Shown here in pieces: positions 18,415-27,316 of a stretch of 64,000 bases of DNA (position 1 is its first letter; each line of letters begins with the position of its first letter). The stretch covers positions 682,001 to 746,000 of the forward strand of contig CBDHFH010000008.1 of assembly GCA_965262455.1 (NCBI GenBank), in the 5' to 3' direction. Made by a program: the position numbers and the translations under genes. The notes under the pieces were generated by a model, which saw only the letters and a program-made list of their open reading frames with translations, did not search any database and was not told where the DNA came from. Source of the stretch: UBA1858 sp965262455 (lineage in GTDB: Bacteria > Pseudomonadota > Gammaproteobacteria > UBA4575).

Positions 18415-19023
18415 ATGATAAGTAAAGATATCAACGCTGCAAATCCACAAGGCAAAGGCTCTCTTTCCTTGTTAGATGATCTAAATAGTTTTAAACAATA
18501 TCGAGCCGCTGCTAAAGACATTCCAGAGTGGTTGGCAGATTACTTCACATCTTTATTTGTACTCAATGCTTCTTTTGGTTTCAAACCGGTAATGAATAAG
18601 CCATATTATTTATATTATGATGATAATCAATGGAAACTTAGTCTCATTGAGCCAGATAAATGGAATAACTGTCCTTATGTTTATTTTGCTAAGTGCATAC
18701 TTCATGAAGATAGAAGCTGGAGCCTCACACCCGTTGATAACTGGAATGATAATCAAGATCTGGTTACGCAAGTCAATTTAATGAAAAGGGATTTCTTTGA
18801 GTCATTGAATTCAAACAAACCAATTGTTGAATCTCTACCCTATTTTGCTGAACATCTGCCTTACTATCGAAGGCTAGCAGCGTTTGGTTTAGCAAATTCG
18901 CTAAAACAATCCTTACAGCTAACACTTGGTCATGATGAAAGCCAAGAAATTTCTGCTAGAAATATACTTCAGCAAACGAAGAATTCAGGTAGTTTAAAAA
19001 TTGAATTTCAAATCGACAGATAA
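18415..19023 (+). CDS. DUF2452 family protein
   Basis: 202 aa, soluble. Starts MISKDINAANPQGKGSLSLL, the NPQGKG-type opening of DUF2452 proteins, followed by a DUF2452-like body. Function unknown. It has its own promoter region of about 95 bp and no operon partner; a long non-coding gap follows. Confidence 0.6.
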   Translation: MISKDINAANPQGKGSLSLLDDLNSFKQYRAAAKDIPEWLADYFTSLFVLNASFGFKPVMNKPYYLYYDDNQWKLSLIEPDKWNNCPYVYFAKCILHEDRSWSLTPVDNWNDNQDLVTQVNLMKRDFFESLNSNKPIVESLPYFAEHLPYYRRLAAFGLANSLKQSLQLTLGHDESQEISARNILQQTKNSGSLKIEFQIDR

Positions 19024-19242
19024 TATTTCCGATTAATCTAGCTGAATGATCAGTTAGAAATTGCCTTGGTTGAATTATCCTTATTTCTTAACACATCTGC
19101 TCGCTCAGTATGTTGTGACTTCAAACCTTCACCAATCATTTCCCAGCCATCGAATAACATAGCTAATGTGTGCAGCGATTTTCTATTTCTATGCCCATTT
19201 GTTTGCTTATTCATCATCATTCACATACTCCCAAATATGTTT

Positions 19243-19273
19243 AAAAAAATCCCCGCCGAAGGGTGACGGGGAT
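19243..19273 (-). terminator. Rho-independent terminator, minus strand
   Basis: On the minus strand ATCCCCG-(11 nt)-CGGGGAT followed by TTTTTT. The plus strand has no T tract after the stem, so the direction is leftward. Confidence 0.8.
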
Positions 19274-19390
19274 AAACGACTCGAGTAGTGAGTCTTCGGA
19301 GGCTTAGTAGCCTAAGAGGAGACCTAATCCTTATTGAGCAGTAATCAGCGCACTTGGGGTAAAGGTGCGCACAATTACACATCGCGTCCC
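19243..19390 (-). ncRNA. Candidate structured small RNA
   Basis: Reading the minus strand from about 19390 there are successive hairpins: GCGCAC...GTGCGC, AGGCT-ACTA-AGCCT and GACTC...GAGTC, then the terminator. A plausible -10 (TAATAA or TAATAG) lies near 19408-19415. No coding frame with a ribosome binding site crosses it. It does not look like 6S, tmRNA, Spot 42 or a GGA-rich Rsm RNA. The 5' end is estimated. Confidence 0.5.
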
Positions 19391-19395
19391 TGAGA

Positions 19396-19585
19396 TGTAC
19401 AGCTATTATTACTGAAATCGTTCAGAATTGCATTTTCTGTATATGTACATAGTCTTTATATGATATTAATCTATATTATTCAGTTTATTATGAATGTACA
19501 TTTCTATTTTATATCTTTTAACGCACACAAAAAGAGGTCGTATTTGTAGCAACACATAGCTAATTACATGTTTTGTACATGTACA
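19396..19585. promoter_or_regulatory. Cluster of five TGTACA sites upstream of alkB
   Basis: TGTACA occurs at 19396-19401, 19444-19449, 19495-19500, 19574-19579 and 19580-19585, most within ATGTACAT. By chance a given hexamer should occur far less than once in 190 bp. They could bind a regulator of alkB and of the divergent small RNA. Confidence 0.45.
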
Positions 19586-19669
19586 TAATTAGCAATAAGC
19601 TTACAAATTCATTATAGTCGGCATCAGTTGATAGAAAGTAGTTATACAACGTAAACCAAGGAGCAAATC

Positions 19670-20803
19670 ATGAAAAAGATGTTTATTAATCTGCGATATT
19701 TAATAGCGCCGCTATTAATATTGTCTGCAGTTTTCGGTGTCATTGCTGGTGGCCCATGGGTCTGGACGGGTGTAGCAATGCTCGGACTCGGCATCATTAT
19801 TGATACGCTGACACGAAATCAAACACCAGGCGCAGGTTTCGACGAAACAGGTAATACTTACGCCAGTGCTGGATTTCAAAACGGTGTGATGTATGGAATG
19901 TTAGGCGCGTTCGTGCTTCTGCAATTAGTTCTTGCATGGCGAATCTGGGAATATGTAACCGGTGTGCCCATTAGCCAATCAACATTACTAGGCATGAACA
20001 TACAAGAAGGCATTACAACATCACAGTTAATCGGTGCTTGCATATCAAGTGGAATATTTGCCGGTATTGGCATTATCTATGGTCACGAACTTGCACACAC
20101 TAAAGGTTTTAGTTTTGTGATTGCCAGATGGATGATGGCTCTAAGTGGTAAAGCACATTTTTGTTATGCGCACGTATACAACCATCATCTAGAATTAGGT
20201 CATCAAGATGATCCAGCTACATCGCCACGCGGACGCAGTATTTACAAACATTTTCCATTGTCAGGTATCGGACAAAGCAAATTCCTGTTTAAGATGGAAA
20301 AGCAACGCCTAGAAAGATTAGGCAAACCATTCCTATCATGGCAAAACCGCTGGATCAGAGGATACTTAATGAGTATGCCTACAGTAGCGTTATTCTGGTT
20401 TGCAGGTGGATGGATTGGTATCGCAGCGCTCAGCACATTGTGGATTATCGCTAACTTTGAGCTAGAAGCACTCAATTACTTAGAGCACTATGGCTTGATA
20501 AGAGAAAAAGGCCAACCCATCGATTACCGACACAGCTGGGATAACAATACTGCTTTCACTAGCTGGTTCTTCATCGAGATCGGTCGTCAGGCAGACCATC
20601 ACGACCGAGGTGAGACTCACTTCTGGGAGTTAGATGAAGTAGGTGCACCTAACTGTGGTCGAGGCTACTTCTCACTGTTTGCACTCACTCTAATTCCATC
20701 TGTATGGCATAAGTATATGGATGAGCAATTAGGCAAATGGGACAAAGAAATGGCGAATGAAGGCGAATTAAAAATTGCCGAAGCCTTAAAAGTAGCTGCT
20801 TAA
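19670..20803 (+). CDS. alkB: AlkB-type membrane di-iron alkane/hydrocarbon monooxygenase
   Basis: 377 aa with about six membrane segments. The His boxes are present: GHELAHTKG, YNHHLELGHQDDPAT, and the late RQADHHDRGETHFWELD, plus the family marker NYLEHYGLIREKG. AlkB enzymes hydroxylate the terminal carbon of medium-chain alkanes in the inner membrane, taking electrons from rubredoxin and rubredoxin reductase. Close relatives (XylM) attack aromatic methyl groups, so the substrate is open. No rubredoxin, reductase or alcohol dehydrogenase gene is nearby. Start ATG has AAGGAGCAAATC before it. A strong terminator follows, so it is monocistronic. Confidence 0.92.
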   Translation: MKKMFINLRYLIAPLLILSAVFGVIAGGPWVWTGVAMLGLGIIIDTLTRNQTPGAGFDETGNTYASAGFQNGVMYGMLGAFVLLQLVLAWRIWEYVTGVPISQSTLLGMNIQEGITTSQLIGACISSGIFAGIGIIYGHELAHTKGFSFVIARWMMALSGKAHFCYAHVYNHHLELGHQDDPATSPRGRSIYKHFPLSGIGQSKFLFKMEKQRLERLGKPFLSWQNRWIRGYLMSMPTVALFWFAGGWIGIAALSTLWIIANFELEALNYLEHYGLIREKGQPIDYRHSWDNNTAFTSWFFIEIGRQADHHDRGETHFWELDEVGAPNCGRGYFSLFALTLIPSVWHKYMDEQLGKWDKEMANEGELKIAEALKVAA

Positions 20804-20849
20804 AAGAACTGTACCTCCCTACATCAATTTTTTGATGATGCAGTGCTCT

Positions 20850-20888
20850 TGCCCCTTAACAGATAAGTTAAGGGGCATTTTCTTTTTA
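20850..20888 (+). terminator. Strong terminator after alkB
   Basis: Stem TGCCCCTTAAC-AGATAA-GTTAAGGGGCA (20850-20877) followed by TTTTCTTTTT. It ends alkB and overlaps the end of the convergent ychJ gene. Confidence 0.9.
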
Positions 20889-21263
20889 TTTAATTGCCCC
20901 TACGTATAACCACTTGCCTGAAACTCTTTTAAATAAAGAGTTTTCATGCAGGATATTCAAATCGTCCTGTTCTGATTGAAAATATGCCTTAAATTCTACG
21001 GTTGCACTGTCGCCTTTTTGTGTTTTATTCATCACCTCTAGTTTCACCCATTCATATTGCTTAGCAGAGAGCTGATTAGCATCAAGCCCTGCTGTCATCG
21101 TGGGATACCAAGTATCAAGTAAATACTGACCATAGCCACCCAAAGCAAATGCGCTGTAGCGAGAGCGCATTAGTTGCTCAGCCGTCTTTGCATGTTTATT
21201 GTGATCAATAAAACGACCACAACATATTTTAAATGGTTTATCTTTACCGCATGGACACTGCAT
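20886..21263 (-). CDS. ychJ: YchJ family (UPF0225) SEC-C motif protein
   Basis: 125 aa. The N-terminus MQCPCGKDKPFKICCGRFI is the SEC-C zinc-binding motif (CxC...CC). It is followed by the YchJ/NTF2-like body with TAEQLMRSRYSAFALGGYGQYLLDTW. Cytoplasmic, role not defined; SEC-C motifs bind zinc and often contact SecB or ribosome-related partners. It is convergent with alkB. Confidence 0.9.
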   Translation of the reverse strand: MQCPCGKDKPFKICCGRFIDHNKHAKTAEQLMRSRYSAFALGGYGQYLLDTWYPTMTAGLDANQLSAKQYEWVKLEVMNKTQKGDSATVEFKAYFQSEQDDLNILHENSLFKRVSGKWLYVGAIK

Positions 21264-21353
21264 GGAATAAATTAAATATATTTAATGATTGAGTATGCAA
21301 GCCGTGAATATTGGTTCTGTAAAGTGATCTCATCACAAATCGAGTAGATTACC

Positions 21354-21983
21354 ATGAAGGCAATTTTAGCTATTATCTTAATTTTAATCTTATGTATAGT
21401 ACTTTCCGGGTGCACAGTCGTGGGTATAAGAAATTCTGAAGAAGCAAGCTATAAAGTATTATTTGAAGAACAGAACATACAGATACGCTTGTACGATTCT
21501 GCCCTGATTGCGCAGACATCGTCTAAAGGTAATTACAAGCAAAGCAGCAATAGCGCCTTTAGGCAACTCGCAGGCTATATTTTTGGCGACAATCAGTCAC
21601 AACAAAAAATAGCAATGACGACACCGGTGATACAAAAGCCAAGCAGTGAAAAGATTGCTATGACAGTGCCTGTGTATCAACAGGAAAATGAAAATGACTG
21701 GACAATGAGTTTTGTACTTCCAGCAGAATACACAATGGATACTTTACCTATTCCAACCAACCCAGATATTCAGATTGTAGAGATTCCAGAGAAAAAAGTT
21801 GCCAGCATTAAATACACCGGATTAATTACTGATGAAAAAATAGCAGTGCAGACTCAAAAACTCACTGACTGGCTAATAGCTAACGAGTACAAAATTATCT
21901 CTCAGGCTTACTCTGCAGCCTACGACCCACCTTGGACCGTTCCATTTTTACGTAGAAATGAAGTCCACATAGACATTGAATAA
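21354..21983 (+). CDS. SOUL heme-binding family lipoprotein
   Basis: 209 aa. N-terminal lipoprotein signal with lipobox LSGC at residues 17-20. The body is the SOUL/HEBP fold: SNSAFRQLAGYIFGDNQSQQ, KIAMTTPVI and KIAMTVPV (the repeated IAMT-PV pattern), and the C-terminal AYDPPWTVPFLRRNEVHIDI. Eukaryotic members bind heme or tetrapyrroles; the bacterial role is not established. It is expected to be anchored in the envelope. It is divergent from ychJ, with about 90 bp between starts. Confidence 0.88.
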   Translation: MKAILAIILILILCIVLSGCTVVGIRNSEEASYKVLFEEQNIQIRLYDSALIAQTSSKGNYKQSSNSAFRQLAGYIFGDNQSQQKIAMTTPVIQKPSSEKIAMTVPVYQQENENDWTMSFVLPAEYTMDTLPIPTNPDIQIVEIPEKKVASIKYTGLITDEKIAVQTQKLTDWLIANEYKIISQAYSAAYDPPWTVPFLRRNEVHIDIE

Positions 21984-22249
21984 CATTAATCCAATGCCTA
22001 TCAAAAACATTGCAGACATCGCTGACAAGCTATCGTAAAACCAAGCTTTTAAAATAAATAGATAATCATGTATTAATGAAAGACATGTGACACATCATTG
22101 TTACAAGGTAATTTTTTGTGATATGTCTGTAAAATATCACACACGATGGCTGACAGCATTTATGACAGCTATGTTCATAACATCGTAATTAAACATTCAT
22201 GAAATTAAGTTAGCGTTTGAACTAACACTAACAAAAATATTTCAGAAAA

Positions 22250-23932
22250 ATGAAACTATCACGTCGTGGATTCTTTGGCCTTGTTGCTGCAGGCAGTTCT
22301 TTAAATCAAGTTAATGCTTCAAATTACAATCTGCATGAATGGATGCCTCATGCTGATGATATTGAAGACGGCCCAGTATTTAGACATGGTGTTGCCAGTG
22401 GCGACCCACTTAAACGCAGAGTCATCTTGTGGACACGTGTAACCCCTAGATTCAATTCAAAATATATTAAAGTTAGAGTCGTCGTTGCTACCGACCCCAA
22501 GCTGAAGAAAGTTGTTTGCAGGTATACAGACTTTGCTCATGCATACGATGATTTCACGATTAAATTTGATGCATACGGCTTAAAACCAGACACAACTTAT
22601 TATTATCAATTTTACGCTTTAGGTGAAAGCTCTGTTATCGGGCGTACTCGTACGTTACCTCGACATACCGATAGAGTCAGATTTGCTGTTGCTTCATGCT
22701 CAAATTATCCTGCCGGCTTTTTTGGCGCATATGAAAAAATTGCATATCAAAATAATATTGATGCTGTTCTGCACCTCGGTGATTATATCTATGAATATGC
22801 CAATGCCACGTTTGGTGACGGAACGGATCTAGATCGAATACCAAGTCCAGATAAAGAAACAATTGCTCTAAGTGATTATCGTGAGCGTCATGCGCAGTAT
22901 AAAACAGATCCGCAACTTCAATTAGCACATCAAATGCATCCCTGGATTGTGGTTTGGGATGATCATGAGTCAACTAATGATTCTTATAAAGATGGTGCTG
23001 AAAACCATCAACCCGAGACCGAGGGCGATTGGGGCGTGCGTAAAGTGTTATCACGTAAAGCATATTTTGAATGGATGCCGATTCGCGATAACCAATATCG
23101 AAGACTTTACAGCGGAAAAATATTCCGCCGTTTTAAATTTGGTGACCTAGTTCAGCTAGATATGCTGGATACACGTTTATTTGGACGCGAACAACAAGTC
23201 GCACCCATCATTGATCCATTCTCAGGGCAGCTATTAGTTGATCCAGCGACAATCCCTGAGTTGTTAGCCGAGCTAAATAGGCCTGATCGACAGTTATTAG
23301 GCAAGCGACAGGAAAATTGGTTGTATAACCAAATCGAAAGTGCAGCGAATAACGGTACGAAATGGCAAGTCTTTGGTCAACAAGTGATGATGGGACAGTT
23401 GCAAACATTATTACCAGAGCCGTTTCCACCAGGCACATTTGTGCCTTTGAACTCAGATCAATGGGATGGATATGCCGGTGCGAGAAATCGCTTCCTAGAA
23501 TTTTTGTCAAACAATAATCCAACCAACAATGTTGTATTAACTGGTGACATACATTCATCTTGGTTTAACGATATTGCAATGAATCCGTATGATGGCAGCT
23601 ATAACCCAACCAATGGTGCAGGCGCAAATGCCGTAGAATTTGTTACACCTGCAATTTCATCACCATTCTTCACTGATCCAAATACACCACCAGCAGTTAT
23701 TCAAGGCCTGGAACAACAAATACTTGCCGGCAATCCTCATACACAATATGTTGATTTTGAAAGACGTGGTTATTTGATTGTGGATATAGATTGGTATCGA
23801 ACTCGCGGCGAGTGGTACCATATTGATAGCGTAACAACACCCACTACAACGGAGTTTTTAGCAGCGACAGTGGAAGTACAAAGTGGCACTAACCATGGTA
23901 CGGTCGTTCAGCAAACTGATCAGGCTGTATAA
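22250..23932 (+). CDS. phoD: Tat-exported alkaline phosphatase PhoD
   Basis: 560 aa. Starts MKLSRRGFFGLVAAGSSL, a twin-arginine signal. The body follows the PhoD plan: FRHGVASGDPLKRRVILWTRV, an Fn3-like N-domain, then the metallophosphoesterase core with FAVASCSNYPAGFFGAYE, HLGDYIYEY, VVWDDHESTNDSYK and VLTGDIHSSW. PhoD enzymes are Fe/Ca phosphodiesterases or phosphatases that release phosphate from organic P outside the cytoplasm. Together with PhoX about 1 kb away it gives two unrelated secreted phosphatases in one locus. A Pho box was not identified by eye. Confidence 0.95.
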   Translation: MKLSRRGFFGLVAAGSSLNQVNASNYNLHEWMPHADDIEDGPVFRHGVASGDPLKRRVILWTRVTPRFNSKYIKVRVVVATDPKLKKVVCRYTDFAHAYDDFTIKFDAYGLKPDTTYYYQFYALGESSVIGRTRTLPRHTDRVRFAVASCSNYPAGFFGAYEKIAYQNNIDAVLHLGDYIYEYANATFGDGTDLDRIPSPDKETIALSDYRERHAQYKTDPQLQLAHQMHPWIVVWDDHESTNDSYKDGAENHQPETEGDWGVRKVLSRKAYFEWMPIRDNQYRRLYSGKIFRRFKFGDLVQLDMLDTRLFGREQQVAPIIDPFSGQLLVDPATIPELLAELNRPDRQLLGKRQENWLYNQIESAANNGTKWQVFGQQVMMGQLQTLLPEPFPPGTFVPLNSDQWDGYAGARNRFLEFLSNNNPTNNVVLTGDIHSSWFNDIAMNPYDGSYNPTNGAGANAVEFVTPAISSPFFTDPNTPPAVIQGLEQQILAGNPHTQYVDFERRGYLIVDIDWYRTRGEWYHIDSVTTPTTTEFLAATVEVQSGTNHGTVVQQTDQAV

Positions 23933-23943
23933 GACTTTGCAAA

Positions 23944-24144
23944 CTATTCGTTATTTGATTCAAAATACTCCATGAATTGAGTATCCGAAATAAGCTCAGA
24001 AGTAATAATTATTTTTGAACGTCGGTCATCAGCTTTGCGACGATCACATTTTACTTCAACGCCATTCGCATCAGTAAAAGGAAATTCTACAAACTCTCTT
24101 TCACGTCTGCGTTCTTCTTCTCGTCTGTCTGCTTTATATGTCAT
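23944..24144 (-). CDS. Small DRR-repeat protein (paralogue of 8670-8915)
   Basis: 66 aa, highly charged: MTYKADRREEERRREREF, VEFPFTDANGVEV, KCDRRKADDRRSK, then an acidic tail. The motif order matches the protein at 8670-8915. Its start overlaps the stop of the tiny gene upstream by 4 bp (ATGA), which supports translation of both. Function unknown. It lies tail to tail with phoD, 11 bp apart. Confidence 0.65.
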   Translation of the reverse strand: MTYKADRREEERRREREFVEFPFTDANGVEVKCDRRKADDRRSKIIITSELISDTQFMEYFESNNE

Positions 24145-24278
24145 AGTCCTGGTGTGTCAAGGGCGTCCATTAACTCTTCAAGTTCTAATTCAGTGAGATG
24201 CTCATTACTCTCTTCATCCAATGTAAAATTTAGATCATCTACAATTTCATTGATTATATGATTGTCTGGATCATTCAT
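24141..24278 (-). CDS. Tiny acidic protein, translationally coupled to the DRR gene
   Basis: 45 aa from the ATG at 24278, which follows AGGTGACTTA; a longer frame starts 45 bp upstream but lacks a site. Sequence is acidic (MNDPDNHIINEIVDDLNF ... LTELELEELMDALDTPGL). The partner is strongly basic/charged, so the two may bind each other; this is inference. No known family recognised. Confidence 0.5.
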   Translation of the reverse strand: MNDPDNHIINEIVDDLNFTLDEESNEHLTELELEELMDALDTPGL

Positions 24279-24669
24279 TAAGTCACCTGTTTTACTCTTC
24301 CAAGTGACAGTATTTGTATGCATTTTTTGGCATCAAGAATGTGAAGAAGCTTACAGAATAGTTAAACTAATGAGATAACAGTTGTTTAATACTCATTGTT
24401 TGTGAAGGAAGTCATTATTGTTGAGATCGAGTATAAAACTCTATATATGCTGCATTTTGTCATATTTTTGTAACAAAAATATATTGGAACATAGTATAAA
24501 TATTAAAGTTCGATAATATACTAACTTTCAATGTGAGCTAGTTCAAATTTTCTCTAAAGTTCATATGAATCTTAAAATTCTTATAACCAAAGTCACACAT
24601 CTCATCTCTAGCTTTGGTAATTTAATTTTCAATTCTTAAAAAACACATTAGCTGAATTGGGGAATTCAA

Positions 24670-24861
24670 ATGGATGTTGAAAAAGCTTTGTATCACTTAA
24701 AGGAAGCAGAGAAAGAATTAAGTCAGTACGTCAGTGAATCTAGTGGTGAAAATGCTTACGATCACCAATCTTACTTAATAGCGATGTCTAATGTATTTGA
24801 CTTTGTGCACTCGATCAAACCACTGAATAGTGCGAATAATGTAATCAGAGATGATTACTAA
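24670..24861 (+). CDS. Small hypothetical protein
   Basis: 63 aa, helical and acidic (MDVEKALYHLKEAEKELSQY). It has a GGGGAATTCAA ribosome binding region before the ATG and a 350-bp AT-rich upstream gap that can hold its promoter. Not recognised. It is convergent with the PhoX gene and lies between the two secreted phosphatases. Confidence 0.5.
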   Translation: MDVEKALYHLKEAEKELSQYVSESSGENAYDHQSYLIAMSNVFDFVHSIKPLNSANNVIRDDY

Positions 24862-24915
24862 CCACTTGAGATACACAATCACGCATAATTGCACATAAAT
24901 TTCATTCACTGCACA

Positions 24916-26409
24916 TTAAAGGCCTACTTGATGCCATGGGCCTTTAATAGCAAACGTTATTCCAGGCGTTTGTATATTAACAAACAATGTTTTACCAATC
25001 GGATCAAAACAAGCACCGCAAAATTCTTGTCCTCGATAGTCACCTAATGCGATTCTTGGTTTAGATTTTAGAGGTGAAGAAATAATTGCAATATTTTCTG
25101 CGAATATATTTGCTACACCCCGTTGATTAATCGCAACTAATCGTGAGCCAACGGTTGAACCATACTGACTAGTAAAACTACCACCATCTTCACACACTAA
25201 AATACCATCACGCGGACTGATTGTAATATTGTCAGGGTTATTTGCTGTCTCCTGGCCGGGCGAAACAAAAAGAGCAATTAATTCTCCCTGAAAATTATTC
25301 GTTCTTGATGGCTTATATACCCACACCACGCCCTTGCCTGCAGTTCCCCCACTTGTATCAACAAAATAAATTACATCTTTGTGGTACCAACAACCTTCAC
25401 CACGTAAGAACTTTGCGCCTCCTTTAAGCTTACCTTGACGATAAGGACCAGACTCACCCTCAATACCATCCATATTAGGATTTTCAATCGTCACCCATTC
25501 AACTGGATGAGTATCACCGCGCATAGGAGACGTTAGGTCTACATTATCCCGAGATGTAACCTTTAACATTTGCAGTAATCCACCCTCTTCCAGGGCACCG
25601 AATTGTTGCGCTCGATTTTTAGGAATAAAACGATAGAACCCAGAGTTAGGGCCATTATCCTCAGTCAGATAGACTATCCCGTTGACAGGATCAACCGCGA
25701 CAGCTTCATGCTTCATCTTACCCATACTTACTATTGGCTGTGCGCTAGCTTGACCTAAGTGGGGCGCTGGCACTTCAAACACATAGCCATGATCACGCGT
25801 TGCATGCTGAGTTTCATCACTGTCTTCATTAAGTGCTTGACTGACGACATATTCTTCACAAGTTAACCACGATCCCCAAGGTGTCGCACCACCTGCACAA
25901 TTAAAAAGTGTGCCGCCGAGCGCGGCCTGACTGTCAAGTAATTTTCCATCTCGATATCGAAGCGCAGTGACGCCCCCTCCAACATTATTTGCACTATCAC
26001 TTGATTCATCGTTGTGGTCATAGATGGGCGCAATTCCATTTCCAATGACCAGATCATTGACTTCACCACGTTCGTGATTACGCATCAATGTAATCACACC
26101 TGATGTATCATCATAATCAACAACTGCCATGCCATCATGTCGATCGGGTGTGTATGTGCCATCATTCATTTGATCGCCTGTCCAACCAAAAGTTGTATAG
26201 CTAAAGCCTTCGGGTAGTTTCAATAAATTTAACCCAGTAGCATCATCCGTAACTGGTGAAAGTGGAAGACTTTCATTTACTTGCTGGGCTGCAGATGCGT
26301 GAGCATTGTTGATAGCCAAACTTGAAAATAAATGGCCCAGTGCTATTCCAGACGTTGCGGCTACTGCAGATTTAATAATTTTACGACGATTACGATTATG
26401 GCTAGGCAT
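24916..26409 (-). CDS. phoX: PhoX family Tat-exported phosphatase (DUF839)
   Basis: 497 aa. N-terminus NRNRRKIIKSAVAATSGIAL is a Tat-like signal ending near NAHASA. The body is the PhoX beta-propeller: VVDYDDTSGVITLMRNHERGE, LFNCAGGATPWGSWLTCEEY, HEAVAVDPVNGIVYLTEDNG, GEGCWYHKDVIYFVDTSGG and ALGDYRGQEFCGACFDP. PhoX is a Ca/Fe phosphatase important in marine bacteria under phosphate limitation. The Cys pair in EFCGACFDP is a family feature. It is monocistronic with about 400 bp upstream. Confidence 0.92.
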   Translation of the reverse strand: MPSHNRNRRKIIKSAVAATSGIALGHLFSSLAINNAHASAAQQVNESLPLSPVTDDATGLNLLKLPEGFSYTTFGWTGDQMNDGTYTPDRHDGMAVVDYDDTSGVITLMRNHERGEVNDLVIGNGIAPIYDHNDESSDSANNVGGGVTALRYRDGKLLDSQAALGGTLFNCAGGATPWGSWLTCEEYVVSQALNEDSDETQHATRDHGYVFEVPAPHLGQASAQPIVSMGKMKHEAVAVDPVNGIVYLTEDNGPNSGFYRFIPKNRAQQFGALEEGGLLQMLKVTSRDNVDLTSPMRGDTHPVEWVTIENPNMDGIEGESGPYRQGKLKGGAKFLRGEGCWYHKDVIYFVDTSGGTAGKGVVWVYKPSRTNNFQGELIALFVSPGQETANNPDNITISPRDGILVCEDGGSFTSQYGSTVGSRLVAINQRGVANIFAENIAIISSPLKSKPRIALGDYRGQEFCGACFDPIGKTLFVNIQTPGITFAIKGPWHQVGL

Positions 26410-26830
26410 TTATGAGTCTCCGCAATCACATACGATTGATTAAAATGTAATGTCAATACTAGTGCTGCTCGTTGATAACGTTGGCTGATGATTTTATTTA
26501 TCAAATAAATTAATTAAAATAACTATACATAGAACGATTCTTGAGGTAACTAGCATGTGGTGTATATTTAAACAGGTTAAAAACAATTGTCACTACAGGT
26601 GATATCACATTATTTAAGCTGTATATGTACAAACTACTGTGCAAATAAATTTAAACGTGAATTTTTTAATAAATTACAATATTATGTTAAATGTTTAATA
26701 AAAAGTTCATATTTATCCTCATTCGTCATTGTCAGATTAATCATGTAATGAAAAGATATCAATCATCATCTACGTAAAATTAATCTTTTAAATACTTTAA
26801 TTTTATTCCACCTAAGTATTGGAGAAATTA
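26410..26830. other. AT-rich intergenic region between phoX and arsI
   Basis: Divergent promoter region of about 420 bp. It contains TATATGTACAAAC near 26625. No coding frame or clear operator seen. Confidence 0.4.
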
Positions 26831-27298
26831 ATGAAACGCTTTCATATAAACCTCGGTGTCACTAACCTAGCACAATCCATAAGTTTCTATTCCACATTGT
26901 TTGGTGAACCACCAACGGTAGAAAAACAAGATTACGCAAAGTGGATACTTGATGACCCATATGTAAACTTTTCTATATCGACGCATAGTTCCAAAGCAGG
27001 TGTTGACCATGTTGGCATTCAAGCTGAAAATGATCATGAGTTTAACCAACTACGCGAACGCTTGAGTCACGCCGATGCGCCTAAAGTCGATCAGGAACAA
27101 GTGACCTGTTGTTACGCCAAGTCGTCTAAAACATGGGTTTATGATCCAGATGGTGTCGCATGGGAGACTTTCTTAACCCACGGTGAAAGTACAACATTTA
27201 ATGATATGACAGAAGACTCGCAAGCACGCATTGCTAATAAGAAAGAAGATAGCTCTGCTTGTTGCGTGCCGACCACTTCATGCTGTGACGGTAACTAG
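26831..27298 (+). CDS. arsI: ArsI/CadI-type VOC protein (organoarsenical C-As lyase family)
   Basis: 155 aa from the ATG at 26831, which follows GGAGAAATTA. VOC fold: MKRFHINLGVTNLAQSISFY with the first His ligand, VDHVGIQ with the second, and the ArsI signature VTCCYAKSSKTWVYDPDGVAWE, which supplies the vicinal Cys pair and the Glu ligand. ArsI cleaves the C-As bond of methylarsenite and aromatic arsenicals using Fe(II). It ends in a Cys-rich tail (SACCVPTTSCCDGN) that may bind As(III). It is 18 bp upstream of arsC. CadI-type annotation is the alternative. Confidence 0.88.
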   Translation: MKRFHINLGVTNLAQSISFYSTLFGEPPTVEKQDYAKWILDDPYVNFSISTHSSKAGVDHVGIQAENDHEFNQLRERLSHADAPKVDQEQVTCCYAKSSKTWVYDPDGVAWETFLTHGESTTFNDMTEDSQARIANKKEDSSACCVPTTSCCDGN

Positions 27299-27316
27299 TA
27301 GTAGATCTATAGCAGT

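Larger units (their letters stand above)
19024..19669. other. 645-bp regulatory gap upstream of alkB
   Basis: No protein gene supported. It holds a minus-strand small-RNA candidate with terminator (19243-19390) and five TGTACA hexamers (19396-19585). The alkB ribosome binding site is AAGGAG just before 19670. Confidence 0.6.

Noticed and set aside
22677..22973. 98-codon minus-strand frame inside phoD
   Set aside because: Shadow of a well-supported PhoD reading frame.
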